The notes beneath the pieces were generated by a model. That model was not told where the DNA came from. It searched no databases and worked only from the letters and a program-made list of their open reading frames with translations. Positions 12,401 to 27,400 of a DNA stretch of 64,000 nucleotides are shown here, piece after piece (within the stretch, counting starts at the first letter, position 1; the number at the start of each line of letters is the position of its first letter). A program made the translations under genes and the position numbers. Source of the stretch: Aptenodytes patagonicus (lineage: Eukaryota; Chordata; Aves; Sphenisciformes; Spheniscidae); the NCBI RefSeq assembly GCF_965638725.1, contig NC_134974.1:682001-746000 (forward strand). The letters are read 5' to 3'.

Positions 12401-15400
12401 GCAAGACTGACACTGCCAAGAGTGGTTTTATGAGCTGCTCAAATGAAGAGCAAGCACCAACGCCCAGCACCACTGCTCCAGACCACAAAGGCGCTCGACA
12501 ATTTTCCTCTAGAAATTACTCCAACACCAAAATCTGTCCTCACCTTCAGAAGAGGGCTGTGACACACCCCTAGACTTTGTGGCAGCCACCACCCTTGTTC
12601 TGACTGTTTGGCCTTTGTCATACCATGTTGCTAATACAGCTCCACACTTTTATGAGCTGTGCTCTGACCAAGGGCTGCTGCTCCCCAAAGCTTGGGGAGG
12701 CTGTAGAGAACCGGCAGACAGAACCTGCTCTGGGGTGACCAGAATTACCAGAATTTACCTCCACCGGCACATGGATTTCCTCTGCTACTGTTTTATGGAA
12801 AACAGCAGGTCCAAACCCTTCCCATCCAAGGCACTCCTGCTGGGCTGATGTTACAGTTTCTGATTTCTCTACTGAAGACAGAGCTAGGAGGGATCTAGTG
12901 GCATGATACGACTACAAAGAGCAGGTTGTCCCACTCACCGGATAGGCATGTAGTAACCCTGGAGCCATGATGTACGGATTAGGCAACAACGGTGGGACTC
13001 CAGGAGGGAGATTGGGAGGCGCTTTTCCTGACAAAGGAAGAGAAAGGAAGAGTTCCACAATGAAGCAAACAGCGGAAGCTGTCTCTCTTAGCTCCCACAC
13101 CCTCCTCCTGTTTAGCAGTACCCAGGAAAGTACCTGATGTTGTCGCAACGGAGCTGCGAGTTGAGGCCGTCACCGTGGAGTTACTACTGAGGCTGAGGCC
13201 CAGGCTGCTGACACTGCTGAGGCTGGATGAAACGCTTACGACTGGCGGGGCGGCTGACACTGTGCTGGAGGAGGTGGAGAAAGTGCTAGCAGAAGAATGG
13301 AGGCTTGCTTCACTCTCCACACTTGTGTGCTAGGGAAGGAAGGGAAGAGAGTTAGGGGACCAAGCAGATGTAACCGAGCGCAGAAATATTGCAGGACACT
13401 GTCTACGCAAAATATTGTGCGGCTCTGTCTGCACCCCGACATTCCCGAGAGCCTGCAATGAACTCGGCTGCTGCAGGCTACAAAGAAACCTGCTTTGCAT
13501 CTGGCTTAAGTCCAAAGTCCTGATAGCAGCCAACCCCTAATGCTTCCAAGCCTCTCGTACAGCTGTGTCCCAACATGTCTGTCTGCTGGGAGAAGCAGGG
13601 CTGAACACTGCATTTGCGGCAGGGAGATTTATTCTGCTGCAGAAGCCAATACCCAGGGACTCTGTACTGCAGGAGCTCCAGCAGTATATGAACACTGTTC
13701 ACATTTGAACGGTGACACTCCATCAGCTATCAGTTTGCTCTGACATCTGGTTGCAACTCTGCAACACTTTTCAAGAGCTGCTACAGACTCAAAAGAAGCC
13801 ACTGCTACGTCTGAAACAGACAGGGTGTCAAAAGCCTCGAGCCAGAGGTGCATAGACAGTGTTTTGACATAACCCTCTGTCCTCTCTCCACACAACATCC
13901 AAACTCCAGTGGGACAACCAGCAGCTTGGCAGCTCCTGTCACAACTGCAGACCCCACCGGCCACACACCCAAGGTCGGGCACACCAGCAGACCTCTCCAA
14001 GCCGAGCAGGAATGGGGGTACACAGTGCTAGAGCACACCTAGACTCACCAGAAGAGTTGAAGTTGACGTTCGCCCAGAGGATGTGGATGAGGACAGACTG
14101 TTCTGCTGGGTGGGTAATGTACTGCGGAAGGAGGAATAGAAGGTTGTCAAGCCAAGGTGCGAGAGTCACCACTGGTAGCACCAGGCCAGATGCCATTCCC
14201 CATCTACTCGGATGGGATGAGTCATCTCAGTCTTCCCCACTGCATGAGACAGACTTTGATGTCTACTATAGATCCCTCCTTCTAGTTCTGCTTCTCTAGA
14301 AATCCATCACCACACTTGCTCACCTGCTGAGTTGCGCGGTGGTTGTACTGGGGAGTTCCTCACTGTGGCTCAGGCTGCTCAGAGCTGTCGAGTGTTGGCT
14401 GGCTGTTGTCAGCAAGGACGATGCAGATACCCCATCGTTGAGAGGCGTGATACTGGGAGCAGAGGGGGAATCGGATTTCACTGCAGGGCCTGTAGCACCT
14501 GTGAACAAAAGCTTTGGGTTAGGGGCAGCTACTAGAAGCTCCTGGAGGGCAATTCAATGGTGAGGATCAGCAAAGGCTCAGCTAGAGGAGCTGGGAGATC
14601 TGGGGCTTCCCTCACTGCTGCCGATCAATCACAATTACACACTTGTGACAGCATGATTGTGTTCTGTGTCTCACCAACACTGCCATCAGCTCTGCAAAGA
14701 GCTTCAAGACCTACAGATGAGGTGCCTTTCACAAACACAGAGTAAACTGTCATCAGAGTGACTCATCAAGGATCTTACCTTCAACAGCCTGCGTGGTTTG
14801 TAATGGCGTGGGTTGTACAGAACTGAAACCATTCTGAGGAAGAAGAGAAAAAGAGTACTGGGCATTACAGCTGCTCGTTTCCAGAGGCAGATCTAGTGTC
14901 AGTGCCCTCCCACACTCCCTCCTCAGTTGTGAAAAAAAGGCATGCTACCAACACGTCACCAGACTGCGTCGGGGTTGGTCCCAAGCTCAACTAGCCCAGT
15001 GGCAGCATGACCCCCAAGCGCATATTTGAGAAAGCAGTGCAAGAAGTTTCTCTGCTGCTGGTAGTTAGGACTGGCTCAACATCCTCAACCCAAGTTCGTT
15101 AGCCAAAATCGATGTTACCAAACCTGTGTGCAGCATGCAAGAATCGAATCCTTAAGACAAAACTAAATCCTTAGCCTGAATGTCACTCTGCAGCAGGGTA
15201 ATTATGCATGACATGACACATGGCCTGCAATCAACTTAACCGCTCGCTGTTAACCCCACTGGCCCAGTCCCAGGTAAGTGACATAACTAAGGGCTCTGGT
15301 AGCAGCCAGAAGAAAGCTCTCACGAGAGTCCAAAAGCCATGTGGTGAGGCTGGAGGATCACAGAAACACTTGATAAACCACTTAGCTTCCCCTGGGACAG

Positions 15401-18400
15401 TGCTTCACATGCTATGCTTACTCAGCACAAAGGGTGAGCAAAGGTATTTTCCTACCTTGGCCTGGGTCAGATCTTTCTGGGGCGAGGAAGAGATTGAATT
15501 TGGGTATCGCCTCGTCTGGGTGGATCTCTGTTCGTACAGTGGTCCCTGAGCACTGTTCTGGGAGGTAAACGTTGCTGTCTGTATTGTGCCGCTCTGGTAA
15601 CCAGACTCCTGGCTTTGATTGGACGAAATTGTGGATGAAGATTCACTACGAAGGGAGAAAAAAAGAAAAAAGTTTACGTTTTCCTCCAAAACAGCCCTGC
15701 TGTAAGCTGCTGACCCAGACTGTAGGCACTTCATTTCAAATCTTCAAAATAAAGAGCCCCAAGCACCATAACAAAGCAGCCAAGCAAACCAAACAGCAAA
15801 ACATACCCAGAGAAGGGCTAGCCCCACCACAGGAGGATGCTGGCACCTAGTTGCAGCCTTGCCTCACACACTGCTGTGCTCTAGGTGATATTTCATGAGC
15901 TGCCACCACTCAGGTCCCAGCACCCAAGGGACTGGCCAGATACTAAGGGTCAGCCCAACAGAAGACAGAAACACTTCTCTTTGACAAAGCATCATCACCG
16001 TAGATACACCTACTCTACTGCATCCCCGTTTGCCGGGCAAAAAGCAGGACAAAACACACAGAATCTGTTCACCAGGGACAAGGAGCAGTTGCGCTGGGGA
16101 TTCCCCTCCTGTGTTTCCAGCGACACAGTTTAATGGCAGCAGGAAACGTTTGCTTTCTGTATAAGTACCACAGGCCAATCAGTCATAGAGCTGCCTGAAT
16201 GAGTCTGCTGGCAACTTATACTTTGCTGTTGCATACGTTGTCCCCCCTTTGTGACCACAGCACAGTCAGAAAGGGTCTACTAGTATGCAGCATAACTAAA
16301 ATCCACAGGACCAGCTACCTTCCAAAGCTACCTGCTTGGATTAATCATTCCCTTCCTCGCGCCTGGTCCTCACCTAGCCGTGCTGGTGTACAGGCTGCTT
16401 TGAGATTGGCTAACGGCAGTGCTTGTTGTGGGCGTTGATTCATACTCCGCGAGAACAGGCTCCGAACCAAACTGTAACGCCCCAAACTGCAGGTTTAGCC
16501 CTGAGATATCCGCTGAGCCAGGCATTTCCACCGCAAGCGCAGGAATCTGCAAGGGAGGAACAACAGAAAGGGTCAATCACTCCCTGGGATCAGCACAGAA
16601 AATGACTTTAGTATCCACATTTCCCAGCACATGACGGTAGTTACAGGCTTGCACCCTCTGAAGTACGCTGTTCAACCCAGGCAGGCAAGCTTTTCTCCAT
16701 CACCCCACCAAACACCCAATGCTAACAGCAGAAAGGCCAGCCCAAGTGGATTTTTCTGCAGCTCTAACACAATACAACGCCTCCTTCCCCACCATCGATC
16801 CGCACCTTTGATGTTAACGATGCTTTCTTCTTTTGCTGCTTCAGCTTCTGCTGTGCTGGCTGAGGACTGGAGGACTGGTTGTCCGAGGACCCTGGGGACA
16901 TCTGGGGAACAGGATTGGTTTTGCTGGGCAGCGGCGAGGAAGGGGGTGCCGGCACAGTTGTGGAGGCAGTCACCACAGGCTGTTTCTCCTGCATGAACAC
17001 TTCTATCATGGTTGAAGTTGACGTGAAGGCCTGACGCTTGGTGAAGGGACTATGCACGGAAGAGTCTGTTGGGTTCTTGAGATCTACTGAGGGAGACAGA
17101 GTTGAGTTATCAGGATTTGTTTCCTTAAAACTAAATCAAGTTCTGACACTTCTCAGCATCAAGAAAAAAAAATTCACACTGACTCCTCCTGGAGCCTGTT
17201 AAAATCAGAGAGCAGAGAACCCCAGCATCTCCACTCCCAGCCTTGTGCTCTCACCACCATAAATGCCGAGCCTTTTAAGCCCTTCTCCCCTCAGCTCCTT
17301 CCACCATCTCTACAGGACAAAGTGAGCTTGCACAGCAGAAGTCCTCCATCCTCCAAGAAAAGCTGGACTTCAGAGTCCCTTATGTGGAGGCACTGCAGAG
17401 TGCTGCACGAGCCTGACGCTGCTTCCTTCCCCCTCTCTGCCAACATTGCTGCATTTCATTGCCTGCTCTTTCCCCTGCAAGTACTGGGTATCCTCCAAGC
17501 AACGCCACTGCTCGGGGCTGCCCACCCTCAGGTCTTTGCACGATGGCACCACCTTCCTCCTTCACCTAAGCCTTATCGCAGCTTATTAAAAAACAACTCC
17601 TATTCTCTCTGACTCTCCTCTGTGGCTCCTTGTCTGAAAAGATCAGGAACTGCCAACGCTGACTGTTACTAGGACAGAGCTCGATTTTTCTTCAGCTTAG
17701 ATTTGAACCGGAGCCATTTTGCTATAGCGAGAAATAAACCACACAAGCTGAAAGAAATGGCACTAGTACTCCACCACAGCCGGGCTCAACATCTCATCTG
17801 AAAAGCAGGAGCCTCTCAATCACCATTTATTCCCTCATGCCAGCCCAGAGGTAGAGTTATTTCTTGGCATTTAACAGCCACCAGAATTGCATTCTTTTAA
17901 AAGATAACATCAGGTCAGCAGCGAGATGAGATTGAGAAGTGCTGGTATTTGGGAACTATTCTCCAGAGGTGCCCACTTTCAGACTCCTTCTCCGTTACAC
18001 AGCTTTACACCAGCAAGTAGTTCTGCACGCTGTGAGGGTCTCAGGAACGCCAGACCCCTGGCCCTGAAGCTGGCTGGAATGACAAAGAGGCAGACGGATT
18101 CAACTGCTCCAAGTATAAGAGGAACAGGGAAAGACGCACATGCACTATTACATCTTGCTCTCACAGACTTGCATCCACAGTTCTTTTAATTTCTCCAGCA
18201 CAATTGTCTTGGCTGTGAACTTGTGACCTGGCCCTCCGCTGAATCCCCACGCTACTGCTTGCAGCGCGTTTCTGCAGATCTGGGAGAATATGCTCCCCTT
18301 TGGGGAGCCACACTGCTTTTCCTTACCGTACTGCACAAGAGACGAGGTCTGCGTAGTGGATCCCATGTCCCAAGAAGAAGCAGTGGTGCTCCCACCAGAC

Positions 18401-21400
18401 TGGGTGTGCTGAGCAGCCAGCTGAGCCAGAGCCTGAGCTGTCTTGAACTGCTCCAGGAACTGAGAACCTGTGGTACTGCTCCCTTTGGCCTCTCCAACAT
18501 CTCCAAACCCTTTCCCCAGCATGCTCACCTGCAATTTCAGCAATGAAATAACAAAGTCAATGTCTCCCTTGGAACTTGGCTCAGAGGACAGGTACATCTC
18601 TTAACAAAAGCCTGAGCGCACTGTACCCTGCTGCTTCTCACTGGGTGCCTCAGCTTATCACTTGTACACTTATCTGTTGCCCAACCCATGGCATTTTACA
18701 GTGTCATGGAGGCTTACAAAGAAAGTTAACAGATAGGATCTTTAAAAATGTACTAAATTATTCACATGCATTTGGTTGCACTAAAAAAAGACAACCACCA
18801 GGAGAACTCGGCTTTACAGTTAAGGTGGTTTTGAAAATCCTTCCTGAACTATCTTACCATTAAGCGCACAATTTTTATTTCTTTTGCTGAAGTTACACAA
18901 AGAAGCATCTGCCCAGGTCTGTGCACATCCCTGATTTGGGTTCGATGCCTCCTTCCTTCACCTGTCAGTAGATGCCAGCATTTCATCCCACACCAAACTC
19001 CCAACCAGTTCCACTTCTCAAACTGCTGAATTTGCAAGCCCTGGACTGCAAGTTTTTCCTTTCCTCTGGGCAGGAAAGAAGCGTGTGTTGCAAGTCTGAC
19101 AAGGGCAACAGGGGAGGAATTATCCCAATTATTTCTAATTAAGCAATGGACTTCATGCCTCTGTATTTAGAGCAGACTGGCAAGTCATCCAAGCGGAGGA
19201 CTCTGCCACCCACAAGAAGGGAGCAGGTGTCAGAACTGTATTTCCCATATTGCCCAAACGCAGACAGAGAATGTCAGGGAAACCAACACCTGCCAAAACC
19301 CACACACTGGCGGAGACCAGTATTTCCTTACCATGCTGTGGTGAGAGAAGGAGTTACCAGAGGCAGGCTGGGATATAGCACTCTGCTTGGAATTGCTGAA
19401 CACGAGCGGCTGGGCCAGCGAAGGAGCCTGGGATGACTCCAGGTTTGTTGACTCATTCTCCATAGACGAGGGCGTCTTTCCCAGCAGGACTGCAAGATCG
19501 ATTCTGGGTAAAGAAAGAAGATAACCCACTGAGGTTAACATGAGCTCTGTCACACCCCTCACTTCCATTACAGCGGTATTCTACCTCCAGCCTCACAATT
19601 TATAGCTTTTACTTTACACATTGAATGAATCTGCAGAACATTAACTCACAACTGCCAGTAGCAACCTCAAAAGGACAGAGACCAAACAAGATCCTGCACG
19701 GCCTTCTATTTTAAAGCATGTTTTCCATTAATTTAACACAGCAAAATGCCCTCAAGTCTGAAGAACCAGCAGCAGAGCCTAGGAAAACTCTGATCCAGGA
19801 TTAGGACCCAGAAACTCCTAACTCCACTTTTCCATTTAAATCCGTCTCATCTTATTCAGAGCTGCTGCATTTTAGCTAGCTGGCAAGGTTTAGTCTGACA
19901 TGGCAAATTGCTCTGGGACTTGTGTGCCACTTTTCCCATGTAAACAGCATCGCCATGGGCTATCACCTCTGTCCAGCTGTGATTGTCACATTCTCGGCAG
20001 GCAGAGGCACTGAAGACACGTTGGAGGCGGTGAAGATCTTCGTCTCAGACAGCTGAAAGACAAAAAAAGGGAAAAAGAATCCCAAAGTGAGAACAGCGTC
20101 TCGGACTCCAAGCAAAGCACACAAACGTTTGAGACAAACAGCCACAGAAAGATTCAAGAAATTCAAGTGTTTAGACTTAAACTTCTCTAACATGTGGCTC
20201 CCATCAGAATCAGCTTCTACTTCATTTGTTTCTTCTCAGGCAAGTGCACAAATCACCTGGCAGTGGAAAAAAAAACCCAAATCCTTCTACAAATTTCCTG
20301 TAGTCCACAAATCCACTAGGGCTGCTGGGGTCTTAGACAGGTGCTCTGAATTGATGGTACACAGCACTGATCTGCAAAACCCACTGCACAGGTAGGTGCA
20401 AGCATTGCTAGAGAAGTCAAAGAAAAAAAGCTTCAGTCCCATAGTTAAGCTTCCAATGATCCTGGCCTCACCTGGATGATCCGACCAGAGACCAACAGAT
20501 CTACTTCAACTATGGAAGGGAAAATAACATTGCTCAGAAATGATGAAGGGGAGGTTTAATGACCACCTGTGATTTAGCCCAGAACATATCTGAATAAGAA
20601 CAGCTTTTATTCCAGACTGAGGAGTAGTTTAGTTGCTGGCAGCAAGAGTTTAAAAACAAAATCAGGAACCCCTGGGAGCGTATCACACACACTGAAGGCA
20701 AGAAGGGCTATCAAAGGTTCTCTTCAAGCAGAGACCTGACAGAACAGACAGAGAAGCTACTTGCGTCTCCAAACACAGCAGGAACGCTTCCTTCAGACAG
20801 TGCCTGGAAAGCCAAAGCTTTCCCTTCGTGCCCGTTCTGCAGGCTTAGCAAAAATGAGCATGCAAAACTAATAATAATACTAAAAAAGCCCAACCCTGCT
20901 CCTGTCTGCAAGAACAGAAGCTCGCCCTTGATTCAGAGAGGGACTGAAGCCCATTTCAGAAGAAACTGATACAGAGCCATTAAAAGCAGATGATAACAGC
21001 ATCCATTCTCCCCTGAAGGAGACACCAGGTAGAGAACAAAAGGTAGCAAGACATGCCAAAGAGCAAGTCAGAAGGTAAAGCCAAGAGCTTCTGTTCAATC
21101 CAAATCACAAGGATCAGCAGAGGCATGTGACAAACGTGCGAAACTGCTGCTGCCGCCTCCTCCATGGCACGTGGTGTGGATCAAAGGCAAACCTTCCCAA
21201 ACTGCCACTCCACCAGAGGAGCAGAGGAAGAATCTTGTGTGGAGTCAGGCCAGTTTATGGAAGAATTCAATCATGCAGTTGCAGGAAATGAGAGGACCAG
21301 ACTTGATGCCCTGGGAGATCCCTTCCTGTCTTGGGCTCCTATGAAAAGCTCTACCATACATGTACTTCAAAAGCAGCGATGTTTACTTATTCATCATAGC

Positions 21401-24400
21401 TCCTGGAATTGGGAGCCTGACTTGGGCTATGCCCATAGTTTGGGGATGATGGGCTTTGTGCTCCTCTTGTTAGCTGTGTGTGTACAAACAGGACAGCAGC
21501 CTGCTGGCAGACGCATGGAGGAGAGAGGTTTGGAGAGTACCTACATCTTCATTCCAGTCCTCCGTGCCCCATTCTTCTGTCGCTGCCCTCCACGCACCTA
21601 CAAGGATAACAACAGGTAGAGAAGTTATGTGTGCATCAAAGCTCTACCTCCAAGAGCCAGGGAAGCACTGGGGAGCTTTGCAAGCAGCCAAGAGGATTTC
21701 TATTTGCCAACCAGACAAGTGAAAGCAGTCAATCCCAACCCACGATTCACGGGCAAGGTACCGCAATGGGATCGCCTCAGCCTTGCTCGGGCAGGCTAGG
21801 CTGAAAGAGAGGGACCACTGGGCTGGCAGCTAGGGCAATGCACACACCCCAACACCAAACAGGGAAGCTGAGCTTGGCAAGGAAGCCCCGGCATCGTCCC
21901 CATCCTCCTTGTGCCATTTTCCTGATTTCCCCTCGCATTGCAGTAGCTGCAAGTTTCTGCACCCACGAGCAGTTAGTGTTACCCCAGCAGCTTGGACAGA
22001 GCACCTCCTTCGGGGGCTTCCTGCCAGCTCTTGTGCAGGACCTCACCACCCAGTGAAACCTTAAAACCCAGGGACAACTGAACCATTCACATGGTTTGCC
22101 TTCCTCCCCCCCCCCCCCCCCCAAATGTTGAAACCTCACTGCATCAGGACCTCCTGTGCACAGGCAAATGGGAATCAAAGGAAAATTTAAGTGACTAATC
22201 AATTCCCGCATTTTTTGTGACCAATTTCAGCAATATGCTCAAAGTGAGTAGCTTAAAATATCAGGGAGAAAAGCAAGAGATTTCAGCTGCAATCCAGCAC
22301 AGCGTGATTTGTGAGAGAGCAGAATTTACCGGGGGAAAAAAAGTTTTGCCTGGCCGCATCTTCAACTTGTTCCGTCCCTCACTTCCATCACAGTTTAACC
22401 TCAGTACTTTGAATATTATGTGGCAACTTCTGAATCCATTAGATAACTTAAAATTTGGTGTGGGAGGAGAGCTGGAGCATTTTACATCCCAAAAAACTCA
22501 GAGTGTAAGAACAGCCTTGTTTTGCGCAGCTTGATTTCAGCCCATGCAAACCAGATCAACAAAACCCGACACAGCCAACAGGGTTAATCCTGGAGACATT
22601 TACAAGGATGGAACAAGTTGGCATCAGCCCTTTTATAAACTGAAAGCCTTTTACAGCATAAAAACATAGCACGTAGGGAATGAGAACATTGTGGATTCTT
22701 CTGCAGGACACAATCAGGCTCGCTGAGATTTTGGAGGGAAGAACACAGCAGATCTTCCCATATACACTTTAATTATATGAGGCCAAAACATCCAAACAAC
22801 TGCTTGTCTAGAAGTGGGGGATTTAGTGCATGAAATAAGTATATTATTAGTGAATTATTCTTTTTTCATTGTTGTTTTGCTGGATGTTTTGTTTTGCCTG
22901 ACAAGTTGAGCCAATTCAAGAAGCCTTCCTGGATATTTCTTTTTTTTTTTTTAATATTCAAGTTAGAAATACAGATATTAATACAACATGACTTCCCTGA
23001 GTGCCTGGATTCTCAATGCACACTACTCCACCCCTTCCTCCCCAGCCAGAATCATCAGGAGGAATTAAACACATTCAATGCAAAACACATCTGGAGTTTA
23101 AAAACCCAGATTCCACCATTCCTTAGATTTTTTCTGTGCCCTCACAGCAGTAGTGGGAAGGCTCCTTTCCAGATTTTCATGGATCAGAAAGATCCTACCA
23201 GCTCAACCCTTACCCAAGAGGTGAAGTGGGAGCTGGAGGTACCTGGATCAGCTGCAGTTGGCAGGGGAGAGCAGGAAGCCAGGACAGTTGCCCCAAGAAG
23301 AGTTTGTGCATGTAGGAACACAGCACAGGGCTCTCAGTCTTGCTTGCTTGGGGGAAATGAGAAGAAAAGCAAAGCAGCACAAAAAGCAGAACGAAATCCT
23401 GCAGATGAAGAGCAGCCATTGATGGGGCTTTCCTGGCAAGTCTACTTCTCAAGTACCGGACACCTATTCAGCATGGCTTGTGCTCCTTACACATGAAGGG
23501 ACAGATGGAAAACCAATGACATGCAATGTACAACCGTGCATTTGCCAGAAATGCTCCAGAAAGCTTCCTAACCAGCACAGTATGTTTAGTTTTTTTTTTT
23601 TTAAGAAACAGAGTGTATCGCTCTCCATCAAGCTCTTCCAAAGGGGAGAGCTGCAACGCAAGCAACACCCTGACATTTCTAACACCATTTCAGAACTGTC
23701 GTCTTCTGAATGGCAATCCCTCCTTCTCTGCTTTAAGAAAGCCTTTCAAAGAGCTGCTGGCCTTTAAGCTCCTCAAACCAGGAAAAGGGGAAAAAATAAA
23801 ATTAAAAGTCAATAGGCATTTGCAAATACAAATGTGCTGAAGAAAAAAATCCCATTGTGTCTTCACGACTCCCCCCCCCCCGCCAATACACTATCTCTTC
23901 ATTTTAAACTGGGAGATGAGCAACCAGCTTGCTCCTCCTGCAGCCCATCAGGCAGTCTGCCGCTATCTCAATGACTGGATACATGCTCGATGCCCCAGCC
24001 TGGAAGGGTGACAGACCCAACCCCCCCCCCACCTCTGCACCTCAAAGGAATGTAAACCCAAACAAAGCCAAAGCGTGGCAAAAACACAATGGCAGCACTG
24101 GAGCAGATGGCCTTGTGCTGCCTGCGGAAGTTAAAGATTAACCCAGAGGAGAGAACCAGCAGATGCTCCAAAGCAACAGAAGCACTCCAAGAACATCTGC
24201 ATCTGGGCCCCTGTAAAAGAGACTCTACAGGCTCAACACTCCTCCTCGTGTCCTGACCTTCAAGAGCAAAGTGTCAAGTTCCTCCAGAAGGGCCCTTAGC
24301 CTTGACTTCCAGACCTCAGGTTAGACAGTGAAAACATTAGTCAAACACTATTTTGGCAAACTGGATCATCTCATGGGTGTCTCTTGGCTTCATAAGGCAT

Positions 24401-27400
24401 AAAGGTATAAGAGCAGGAAATAAAGTGGCCAGGCACTGAGCAGCTTTGCCATCAAGCATCCTGGTCATCTCAAAATCCACTGTCATCTTCAACTGCAGGG
24501 CAGGTCTGCTCAGGTGAAGAAGAGCAACTGGGCAGCAAGAGCATGCCAAAGCAGCCATCAAGCACATCGCTCACCCAGAGGCAGCCAAAGCATTGAGATA
24601 GTTTAGCCAGACTAATTCCCCTTGCAGCAGTGTTTTGACCCTAAGCAGAAACACAGCGGGGAGGCCAGCGAAGTGGTCACTGCAGAACCGAACCGCCGCG
24701 CCGAGGAAATGGGACAGGGACAATGGCAAGCCACAGCTTTCTGGACGCGAGACAAGCAGAATACAACTAAGCTGCCTCACGCTTCCTCCCCTCAGGTGGG
24801 ATACTCTGTCATCAGTGCTGTGGACACAGAGCTGCTCTGGGTACCGAGAAGCAGTGGCTGAAGTTAGAATTTACATAATCCACAAGAACTTGGGTTAACC
24901 TCTCCCAATTTACATTCAAGGTATCAGCATTAGTAAAAGCACAGTCAGAACAAACGTAAAATATTCATTACAAATTAAGAGAGAGAAGAATGACATATCC
25001 ACAGATATTTCAGTCTTTTTTTTTAAAAAAGCTATAAAGTAAAGGTATCCGGGGCAGTTAGTGCACCTGGATGTATCGTACCAGGAGCAGTGTCAAATTT
25101 TCGGGGATAATTTGACCCCTCACCCCCAATGAAATCAAGTCCTGAAACAAAAAAAAAAAAAAAAAAAAAAGAAGAAAGACAACCAGTGAAATTTTGACTT
25201 AAAGAAGTGAAGGCAAGTTTCATTGCCCCCATGTACACCAGTCACACTGTACCTGTGGATATTGTTTATTTAAAGAGATGCCGGCTACTAAAATGGAAAC
25301 AAAACAATCACGCATGACACAGGTGAACAGTATAGTTGCACAATAAACTTTACAGCTGCATTGTAGTACTAGAGCAAATTTGAGTTGTTCCGTCAGAAAA
25401 ATCTTCAATTCCCCCCAACCAGGCTCTAACGCACTTTGTTCCACAATTCCACAAAACACCAACACAGAAGAAAACCCACACAGCCTGTTCAGACTAGACA
25501 GTTAAACTTCCAGCACGTGTTGCTCATCCACTCCCATCCCTTTTTTCTCCAGAGACAAGCGTACCCATTGCCCTTAACGCATGCCTACGCTACTCCCTCC
25601 GTTATTTAAAACTCCATTTCTCAGTCAGCAAGAAGATGATCACTCAGTATGCTAGTGTTTTATAAAGCCATGCTTATTTTTTTCCCCCTTTCAAAACAGC
25701 TCTCCGTTTTCTGGGGAAAAAAACCAGCAAAAAACCCCCAAAAAACCACCAAAACACAAACCAACCAAAAAACACCTACACTAACAATGTGTAGTAAAAG
25801 GTATCACAGTTTACAGTACTTTATTTCTCTTTCCAAAGCTATCAGTTTTTCAGCAAATACAAGATATATGGAAGTGGCCTAAAGCAACATTAATATGGTT
25901 GTGAACGCCTCTTATAACCAAGATGTGGTATTTATCTGAATGCTCAAAAACCATGGAAAGAGTTTGACTTGACAGTGGTGCACGATTGCACCATAAAAAA
26001 AACCAACCACCACTCTTAAAAAACCCACACAAATAGACTACTTACGATTAAGGATTGTCCCTTGCGACTCTGCCCAGTTATCACACTGCAAAAATCTGAG
26101 TTCACTTGTGTCTTACAACAGTGTGCATACTTGAAATAAAAAAAAGTACCATTTTTCCAATGCAAGAGAATGTGCAAGGGCAGACCGGTGTTCACAAACC
26201 GCCCAGTGAAGGAATGTTTGCTTCAAACAGGCAAGCGATGAAGATTTCTTTTCAGCTAGCTTTCTGTAACAAGGTCTCATCCTACAGCAGTTTGAGCAAG
26301 ATGACCATGAAAGAGAGAATGCTCCCCATACCGAAATCAAGAGCAAGACATCTGAACTCTGAGTAATATTCTCTGGAGGATGCACCGAATATCGGGAGAA
26401 CTTGCATGTGTTTAATCACACTACAGTTTATAAAAAAAAAAAAAAAAAAGAGACTTTTACCAGAAAGGCAGCATGGTTTCTACTGGAAAACAAAGGGAGG
26501 CAAATGTTCCTGTGCCTCTGTTGGGCAACAGCATGCACAAGCTCACACCAGAACAATCATCCAGCTCCCAATTTCCAACGTGGTCACTCTGACAGATGCA
26601 AAGGCACCTCCGGGTGCAAAGAAAGGGTCGCTGAAATCCATCTCTGAACCAACAACCCATTCCTCCATCCCTGAGCCAAAGACCTACCCAGAACCTCCTC
26701 AGTGCAACTGGACAGACACAAAATCCACTTGCCCTCTAAATACAAAACAGCGAACACACACGTGAAGACCACTTACTTGTGCCATCATCCGGCTCAAAGC
26801 TGCCAGTGTTGTTCCACGTGTTGTTGCTATTCCCGTAGTTCTCATCCGTGCCGGCTGGCTCGGCATAGTCAGCTGGGTTGAAAGTTCTGTAAGAAATATG
26901 AGGATGGAAATTTTTACTCCCTCTCCCTAAGCATTTTAAAAGCAACTGATTTTATTCAGACCACGACACATCTCAGAGTCTCAAAAGACAGTTCTCTCAG
27001 CAGAGGGATGCTTCAGCTACACCAGCCATTCCAAATTTAAGTTAGCATGATGCAGTTTTGGCTTTATTAAGAAAAAAAGGAAAAATCGGAACACAAATGG
27101 CTGATGCAAACAGTACTATTCATGCACAAAGACTTTTATTTTTGCTGTGGTTTGTACCAGTGAAACTTACCCCATGCCTTGGGCAGAAAATCTCCCCCCT
27201 CGCCTTCCAGAGCCACCTGTAAAATATACACACATGCACTGCTGAGCATCTCTCCTGGCTCTGCATCACTGGGAAAGAAACATTTGAACAACATGTGGAA
27301 TTCTGATGCCCAGAATATGAAAGTGGTGAGGATCTTCCCAAGCTGATGGGATTTCCAGCAATGTCTTTATATGTATGGGAATGACCTCAGCTGGCTGGCA

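Larger units (their letters stand above)
21598..26776. other. UBAP2L: UBAP2L intron between coding exons 7 and 8
   Basis: The largest coding intron. Besides the two optional exons it holds a C17 run near 22106-22122, several A or T runs, and C-runs near 23870 and 24022. No separate gene seen. Confidence 0.6.

Noticed and set aside
15945-16020. Possible C/D-box snoRNA on the minus strand of a UBAP2L intron (TGATGA and CTGA about 60 nt apart)
   Set aside because: No convincing terminal stem or internal boxes; such pairs occur by chance.
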